A DNA stretch of 10,184 nt. Source: Candidatus Poribacteria bacterium. Its GTDB lineage: Bacteria; Poribacteria; WGA-4E; WGA-3G. Under the pieces are notes generated by a model. It worked only from the letters and a program-made list of their open reading frames with translations, did no database searches and was not told the origin of the DNA. How positions within the stretch are numbered: position 1 is the first letter of the stretch; the number at the start of each line of letters is the position of its first letter. The DNA lies in contig JAPPDN010000597.1 in the NCBI GenBank assembly GCA_028824575.1, positions 7,952-18,135 of the forward strand. The letters are read 5' to 3'. Of this stretch, positions 5,268 to 10,184 are shown piece by piece. The translations under genes and the position numbers were made by a program.

Positions 5268-7145
5268 TTATCTTGGGTCGTAAACTTGGACACTCGTCAC
5301 GGGGCCGCCCCCAAAGATATAGATTTGCCCATCTATCACCTCAGTTTTATGTCCCCATTTACCAATGGGCATGTCCGACGCTTGGGTCCAACGGTCGGTT
5401 GTGGGATCGTAGATTTCAATCGTTGAAAGTTTTTTAAATTCCCCATCTTTCTTAAAGTAACCACCTATGACATAGATTTTTCCATCAATTACGCTTGCTG
5501 TGTGCAACGCTTTCGGAGCAGGCATTTCTGTTTTTTCTTCCCATTGATTCGTTTTTGGATTGAACACTTCAACGCTGGAAAGATAGAGATCTGACTCGTC
5601 CTGAATAGGAGACGAACTTAACCCACCTATAGCATAGATTTCTCCGTTTACAACATCAATTGCTGCGGAACAACGTGCACAGTTCATACTTTGGGCTTTT
5701 GCCCAAGTGTCTGTCCCTGGATCATATACCTCCACAGTTCCTAAGTGCGGTTTTTCATTAGCAGTTAACCACCCACCAATGGCATAAATTTTTCCGCTCA
5801 CAACGCAGGTCATGGTTTTCTTTGGTGTCGGCAGATCTGCTTTCTGGGTCCATGTGTCCGTAACCGGATCATACATTTCTACGGTTGCGAGTTCTTCACT
5901 CTCGGAACTGAAACCGCGAGGCACCTGAATTGTCTTTGTTTTTGTCCCACCAATGGCGTAGATTTTTCCATCCACAACTGAGACAGATACGCCGGACCGC
6001 GCTGTTGGTATACTCGCCTTTTGTTCCCATGTGTCGGTTTTCGGGTCGTACATTTCTACTCTTGAAGTCGATAGATCCCCAAATTCGTCCCTTTTGAGCT
6101 GGATGTTCCCGCCTATCACGAACACTTTTCCATTCACGACAGATGTAGCAAAACCCGTTCGAGCTGTTGGCATGTCGGCTTTCCGTGTCCACTGCAACGT
6201 AGCGGGTCCGAGAGGATTCCGCTGGGTATCGGATATAAGAGGCGTTTCAGCCGCTTGCAGTCCTGCCTCGACGTTTTTATCGGCGGAAACTGGTCGTCCA
6301 ACTTGGTTCCGCAGATCGGGTTTTGAGTCAATATCAAGAAGGATAGCGGTATCAACGATTTCAACCGTAGGTTCGGCTACTGCCTCGAAACTGTACGGTT
6401 TCTGAAAGCGGGCAAGGTATTGGTTGGTCGCCCCTAATAGCATGGCAACCAGAAGGGTTGCCACACCCAAAGCACCCCACGGGAGCAGTGGCTTTGCGAC
6501 CGGAGGCGGTGTCGGTTTCAGCTCAGCAACCTGTCGCATAATGTTCTCTGTTAGGTTGGTGGGGAACTGTACGCCGCCGAGAACTTCTTGAACCATGAGT
6601 TCTTGGTCCTCGCGCAAACGCTTTCGCGCCCGCCAGAGGCGGTTTGTAATCGTGTTTACGGAAACCCCTAAGAATTTGCTTATCTCCTTCGCTGTCATTT
6701 CACCGAGATAGTGGAGCGTCATGACCGTACGCTCGCTCTCTGGCAGTTTGGACAAAAGTTTTTCGGCGATTGCATAACGATGCTCGGTGCCTTCTGCGTC
6801 GCGCTGTTCCGCGGCATAATGGGTATAAGAAGATTCTTCTATTTCTGCCATAGGCGTGTCCTCCAGCGACTGCATCGCGGGTTTGTGTCTTTGGATCCAA
6901 TTAATGCAAAGTCGATTTGCGATGACGTAGAGCCAACCCGCAAATTGATTCGGATTTTTGAGTGTTGAGAGTTTCTTGTATGCTTGAAGAAAGGTATCTT
7001 GTGTAATTTCTTCAGCATAGTGAAAATCGCTAACCTTCCGCCATGCGAGCGCGTGAACACCCCTTTGGTGCCTTCGGACTAAAGTATCGAAAGCATCATC
7101 GTCGCCTGACAGAATTCTGCGAATCAGTTGAGCATCGTTTTCCAC
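5268..7145 (-). CDS. ECF-type RNA polymerase sigma factor fused to a transmembrane helix and a six-bladed Kelch propeller
   Basis: A 625-residue fusion. Residues about 9-88 form sigma-70 region 2 ('AEEITQDTFLQAYKKL' 44-59; 'FAGWLYVIANRLCINWI' 68-84) and about 122-177 form region 4 ('LPESERTVMTLHYLGEMTA' 134-152; helix-turn-helix 'ISKFLGVSVNTITNRLWRAR' 155-174). After a proline-rich linker (211-217) comes one hydrophobic helix (about 221-239). Residues 319-625 are six Kelch motifs: GG pairs at 345, 399, 457, 507, 561 and 612, YDP/FNP at 366, 425, 474, 528, 579 and 622, and tryptophans at 319, 373, 432, 481, 535 and 586. The N-terminal W319 strand seems to complete the last blade. The start is GTG, with GGGAG (complement of 7155-7159) 9 nt upstream. 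I infer a cytoplasmic sigma domain and an outside propeller. No separate anti-sigma gene is seen. Confidence 0.93.
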   Translation of the reverse strand: MENDAQLIRRILSGDDDAFDTLVRRHQRGVHALAWRKVSDFHYAEEITQDTFLQAYKKLSTLKNPNQFAGWLYVIANRLCINWIQRHKPAMQSLEDTPMAEIEESSYTHYAAEQRDAEGTEHRYAIAEKLLSKLPESERTVMTLHYLGEMTAKEISKFLGVSVNTITNRLWRARKRLREDQELMVQEVLGGVQFPTNLTENIMRQVAELKPTPPPVAKPLLPWGALGVATLLVAMLLGATNQYLARFQKPYSFEAVAEPTVEIVDTAILLDIDSKPDLRNQVGRPVSADKNVEAGLQAAETPLISDTQRNPLGPATLQWTRKADMPTARTGFATSVVNGKVFVIGGNIQLKRDEFGDLSTSRVEMYDPKTDTWEQKASIPTARSGVSVSVVDGKIYAIGGTKTKTIQVPRGFSSESEELATVEMYDPVTDTWTQKADLPTPKKTMTCVVSGKIYAIGGWLTANEKPHLGTVEVYDPGTDTWAKAQSMNCARCSAAIDVVNGEIYAIGGLSSSPIQDESDLYLSSVEVFNPKTNQWEEKTEMPAPKALHTASVIDGKIYVIGGYFKKDGEFKKLSTIEIYDPTTDRWTQASDMPIGKWGHKTEVIDGQIYIFGGGPVTSVQVYDPR

Positions 7146-7291
7146 TGTTACAATCTCCCATGGTGCGCGAGCAGATTTAGTTGTACCTGCATTGCCATGA
7201 TAATTTATCTCACAAAAAATTTATAGTAAAATCTAAAATTACCTATACACCGGCACCCCTTACGCTGCTGGTAGCAATCATTTTAGAGGTT

Positions 7292-8173
7292 TCATCGCTT
7301 AAGTCGTCCCCATGTTATAGCGAGTTTTCCTTGTGCTTCGACAGCAAGCGCGTTCTCAATTTTTGCGCCATTTTTACCCTCCAGATGATGTGCGTTGCCC
7401 GATGCATCTGAAAATTGCTGTGTGCCACCGGGTTCATCAAAATGCCATAAGGCAATCGTTTTTGCGTCATTTTTGAACTTGTCGTCTGGTATAAAGCCTT
7501 TTTTGTTGACATCGTAACGAGGAATCGTTGAGATGCGGACCTCATCAATATATCCAGTGAAGGAATCATAAAACTGTTCTTCCTTAACAGGCATCCGAAT
7601 TTTTTTTCCAAATCCTCCAAGCACAAAGTCCTTTGGAGCATGAGCATCAAGGTTGTGTCCGAGGGGTATGCCTTGTTGATTTATCGTTATGAAATCATTG
7701 ACGATCATTGTTATCTGATCCCCATTTAACTGATAAGCGATGTGGTGCCATTGATTCGACTCAAGTCGAATCGGGAAAGGGAGTGTCGTACCGAGTTTTC
7801 CGTCAAGATAGGAACTCATTAGCAAGATTAGGTCCCCCTTCGGGTGCTCAATATTTAGCGCATTAGCCAGATTATTTAGGAACGGTTCAAATTCATCGTT
7901 CACGATGAGCATACGCATCTGTTGATGGAGTATCATTCCTGCTGTATCCTTGTCGGGCGGCGTGGTTGGATATACCCATGCTTCGAGGGTGAACTCCTCC
8001 GTGCCGTCCGGTAAAGGTCTACCGAAGGTTTCAAAATCTAAAACGGCGTAGTCATCTATTCCGTCGAGGACTAAATAGTTACCCCCAGCGGGTGATGGGG
8101 GCGGCAACGCTTTGGCACTCAGCGGAATTAATGTAAGCAAAAAGAGGCATGTCAGGATTTGTCGGTGTCCCAT
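7292..8173 (-). CDS. Secreted LamG (concanavalin A-like) domain protein
   Basis: Using the ATG at 8173, the protein has 293 residues and starts with a signal peptide (hydrophobic about 6-21, 'LSAKA' cleavage region). The alternative start at 8296 would add 41 residues in front of this signal peptide and is less likely; the ATG at 8173 is preceded by AGAAAGGAAAG. The mature part is a LamG/pentraxin-like beta-sandwich: 'YLVLDGIDDYAVLDF' near its start, 'FTLEAWVYP', 'NQWHHIAYQLNG', 'GYIDEVRIS' and 'TIALWHFDEPGG' in order. Such domains bind carbohydrates or proteins outside the cell; no catalytic residues are visible. The final 'NALAVEAQGKLAITWGRLKR' is a tail I recall from proteins of Poribacteria. 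It lies 134 bp after the WD40-dockerin gene and 146 bp before the sigma-Kelch gene, all in the same direction, so co-transcription is possible but unproven. Confidence 0.88.
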   Translation of the reverse strand: MGHRQILTCLFLLTLIPLSAKALPPPSPAGGNYLVLDGIDDYAVLDFETFGRPLPDGTEEFTLEAWVYPTTPPDKDTAGMILHQQMRMLIVNDEFEPFLNNLANALNIEHPKGDLILLMSSYLDGKLGTTLPFPIRLESNQWHHIAYQLNGDQITMIVNDFITINQQGIPLGHNLDAHAPKDFVLGGFGKKIRMPVKEEQFYDSFTGYIDEVRISTIPRYDVNKKGFIPDDKFKNDAKTIALWHFDEPGGTQQFSDASGNAHHLEGKNGAKIENALAVEAQGKLAITWGRLKR

Positions 8174-8307
8174 TTTTTCTTTCCTTTCTCGTGTAAGAAG
8201 AAAACCTGTGAGTTTCAAGGTCAGTTTCAGTGTTCTACTTTGAGTTCCCTCTAACTTATGGATAGTAATTGCAGATACGAGTGCACTCACGTACACCTAT
8301 AACGCCG

Positions 8308-10184
8308 CTACTTCAAAATCACCATTCGCCGCGGTGCTGAGAAATCCCCGGCGGTAAGCGTGTAAAAATACAGACCACTGGCGACCGGTTCACCGACTGT
8401 ATTCTTGCCATCCCAATACGCTGCACGAGCGCGCGAGGTATACCGACCCGCCACCTGATATCCGAGCGACAGTTCACGCACCAGAACGCCGCTCGGATTG
8501 TAAATGGCGATGCGAACCGCTGCAGGTGTTTTTAACTGGTACGGTATCCATGTTTCTGGGTTAAACGGATTCGGGTAGTTCGGCAATAAAGCCGTCTGTT
8601 TCGGTGTTAATGTTGCAAGGAGTTGTTCTAAAATGAGGATACCGCGTTGAAAAGCCGGGTCTGTTAGAGGCAATTGCCGGGCTTCCTGAAGCCATTTTTC
8701 TACATCTGCAGTAATGAACGTTTGAAGGACTTGGGGATTCATAGCGGGCGCGGAATCACTTGTGCCTAAGGCACCCGCAACGAGGACGAGGTCGTGTATA
8801 TTGACAGTCCCATCACGGTTAACATCCGCTGGATTGCTTCCCGATTGCCCAAGATTTGATGCGACCCATACGAGGTCTTGGATGTTAACAATATCATCCC
8901 CATTGACATCCTCTCTGCGTCTTGTAGATTTAGTGGCATCTGATATAGGTTCAGTGGCATCTGATGGAGTGGAAGGATTGAGTTCCCATAAGAGTATGGT
9001 GCCATCCTTACTCCCAGTTGCGATGGTATTGCCATCCGGGCCAAACGCTACACCGTCGACCTCATCCCCATGCCCAGTGAGCGTGCGGAGATGTGAGCCC
9101 GTGTTGACATCCCAAAGACCGACGGTGTTGTCCCAACTCGCAGTGGCGAGGGTGGCACCATCTGGACTCAACGCTATGCTGACGATCGCATCCGTATGTC
9201 CGGTGAGCCTGTGTAGAGAGTCGCCTGTGTTGACATCCCAGAGACGGGCTGTGTCGTCATAACTTCCGGTTGCGAGGGTGTTTCCATCGGGACTGAACAC
9301 TACCTTGGTGACTCCAAGCGCATGCCCGGTGAACGTGCGGAGGTGGTTACCCGTGTTGACATCCCAGAGACGAGCAGTGTTGTCATAACTCCCGGTTGCC
9401 AGCGTGTTGCCATCGGGACTAAACGCCACGCTTCTGAGCCAATGCGTATGCCCGGTGATTGTGCGGAGAGGGTTACCTGTGTTGACATCCCAGAGACGGG
9501 CGGTGTTGTCACCACTCGCGGTTGCGAGTGTGTTTCCATCAGGACTAAACGCTACGTCTCTGATCCAATCCGTATGCTCGGTGAGCCTGTGTAGAAGATT
9601 ACCTGTGTTTGCATCCCAGAGACGGGCGGTGTCGTCATAACTTCCAGTTGCGAGTGTGTTTCCATCGGGACTAAACGTTATGCTGTTGACCCAGTTCGTA
9701 TGCCCGGTGAGCGTGTGTAGAAGGTTACCCGTGTTTGCGTTCCAGAGACGGACGGTGCGGTCCTCATTCCCACTTGCAACGGTGCTACCATCCGGACTAA
9801 ATGCTACACCGATGACCGCAGACGTGTACCCGGTGAACATGCGGAGCGGGTTACCCGTGTTTGCATCCCAGAGACGGGCGGTGCCGTCATAACTCCCACT
9901 TGCGAGCGTTGTACCATCGGGACTAAACGCAACGCCGATGACCCAACCCGTATGCTCAGCGAGCGTGCGGAGATGTGAACCTGTGTTGACATCCCAGAGA
10001 CGGATGGTGTCGTTATAACTCCCACTTGCGAGTGTGTTTCCATCGGGACTAAACGCAACGCTGAAGACCGCAGCCCAATGTCCGGTGAGCGTGTGTAGCG
10101 GGTTACCCGTGTTTGCATCCCAGAGACGGGCGGTGCTGTCCGAAATCCCAGTTGCGAGTGTGTTTCCATCAGGACTAAACGCAA
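8308..10184 (-). CDS. WD40-repeat protein with type I dockerin and C-terminal beta-sandwich/sorting-like domain (5' end outside window)
   Basis: The frame stays open to the window edge, so the gene is partial; an internal ATG at 9840 falls inside a repeat ('LRMFTGY') and is not the start. At least 624 residues are visible. From 10184 to about 8977 there are ten WD40 repeats (the first cut), with a 42-residue period and the pattern 'VAFSPDGNTLATGSYD.TARLWD'. A linker leads to a type I dockerin (8764-8913) with two calcium loops, DVNGDDIVNIQD and DVNRDGTVNIHD. After a helical spacer, the last 93 residues (8311-8589) begin 'LLPNYPNPFNPETWIPYQL' and end 'GLYFYTLTAGDFSAPRRMVI', a FlgD-like/secretion-tail type domain. 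The dockerin and tail imply an exported protein, but the signal peptide is out of view. More than seven blades suggests two propellers. Function unknown; protein-protein binding is likely. Confidence 0.9.
   Translation of the reverse strand, partial: AFSPDGNTLATGISDSTARLWDANTGNPLHTLTGHWAAVFSVAFSPDGNTLASGSYNDTIRLWDVNTGSHLRTLAEHTGWVIGVAFSPDGTTLASGSYDGTARLWDANTGNPLRMFTGYTSAVIGVAFSPDGSTVASGNEDRTVRLWNANTGNLLHTLTGHTNWVNSITFSPDGNTLATGSYDDTARLWDANTGNLLHRLTEHTDWIRDVAFSPDGNTLATASGDNTARLWDVNTGNPLRTITGHTHWLRSVAFSPDGNTLATGSYDNTARLWDVNTGNHLRTFTGHALGVTKVVFSPDGNTLATGSYDDTARLWDVNTGDSLHRLTGHTDAIVSIALSPDGATLATASWDNTVGLWDVNTGSHLRTLTGHGDEVDGVAFGPDGNTIATGSKDGTILLWELNPSTPSDATEPISDATKSTRRREDVNGDDIVNIQDLVWVASNLGQSGSNPADVNRDGTVNIHDLVLVAGALGTSDSAPAMNPQVLQTFITADVEKWLQEARQLPLTDPAFQRGILILEQLLATLTPKQTALLPNYPNPFNPETWIPYQLKTPAAVRIAIYNPSGVLVRELSLGYQVAGRYTSRARAAYWDGKNTVGEPVASGLYFYTLTAGDFSAPRRMVILK
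8977..10184. repeat. 126-bp tandem repeats encoding WD40 units
   Basis: The WD40 part of the gene is a tandem array with a 126-bp period. Unit boundaries fall at 10065/10066, 9939/9940, 9813/9814, 9687/9688, 9561/9562, 9435/9436, 9309/9310, 9183/9184 and 9057/9058. Long stretches are almost identical between units at the DNA level, for example GTTTCCATCGGGACTAAACG and TGTTGACATCCCAGAGACG on the plus strand. The units nearest the dockerin (8977-9183) are the most diverged, which fits amplification or gene conversion within the array. Confidence 0.9.

Noticed and set aside
8279..8288. Palindrome GAGTGCACTC between the WD40 and LamG genes
   Set aside because: A single 10-bp palindrome with no second copy or promoter context; it may be chance.
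8174..8296. Longer LamG protein starting at 8296
   Set aside because: It would place 41 non-conserved polar residues before an evident signal peptide, whereas the ATG at 8173 has a good ribosome binding site.
8762..10184. Several open frames on the plus strand and in other minus-strand frames across the WD40 region
   Set aside because: They are periodic shadows of the 126-bp WD40 repeats; their translations repeat in step with the array and resemble no family, while the main frame matches WD40, dockerin and tail domains throughout.

Overview
The window looks like a piece of a Candidatus Poribacteria genome, or a close relative. The basis is family resemblance recalled from memory, not a database search. 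Pointers are the C-terminal 'PNYPNPFNPETWIPYQL' type domain behind a dockerin, a secreted LamG protein ending in a 'LAVEAQGKLA..WG.LKR' tail, an ECF sigma factor fused to a beta-propeller, and many short dispersed hairpin repeats between genes. All seven protein genes lie on the minus strand, so the text below reads them from high to low coordinates.

Right part (7292-10184): a WD40-repeat protein that enters from beyond the window edge (at least ten 42-residue repeats, then a type I dockerin and a C-terminal beta-sandwich/sorting-like domain), followed by a small secreted LamG (concanavalin A-like) protein. Middle (5157-7145): a GTG-started ECF sigma factor carrying one transmembrane helix and a six-bladed Kelch propeller, closed by a good intrinsic terminator. 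A 449-bp gene-free stretch (4819-5267) holds that terminator, a 57-bp imperfect tandem duplication and an inverted repeat.

Left part (198-4818): an enolase-superfamily enzyme of the mandelate racemase subgroup, resembling D-galactarolactone cycloisomerases; a membrane-anchored or exported DUF547 protein; a Gfo/Idh/MocA-type NAD(P)-dependent oxidoreductase; and an exported alpha/alpha-toroid (squalene cyclase/prenyltransferase-fold) protein. The two enzymes fit sugar or sugar-acid metabolism. The gaps between these genes (about 150-280 bp each) contain dispersed repeats, so this is probably a set of separately transcribed genes and not one operon.

The most unusual gene is the sigma factor-transmembrane-Kelch fusion, whose layout suggests a sigma factor tethered to the membrane with its own extracytoplasmic propeller. 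The most unusual non-coding items are two copies of a 68-69 bp intergenic element with a 37-bp identical core, a heptad-periodic inverted-repeat element just upstream of the oxidoreductase start, and two related GGC(A/G)AGGTTAGA hairpins behind two different genes.
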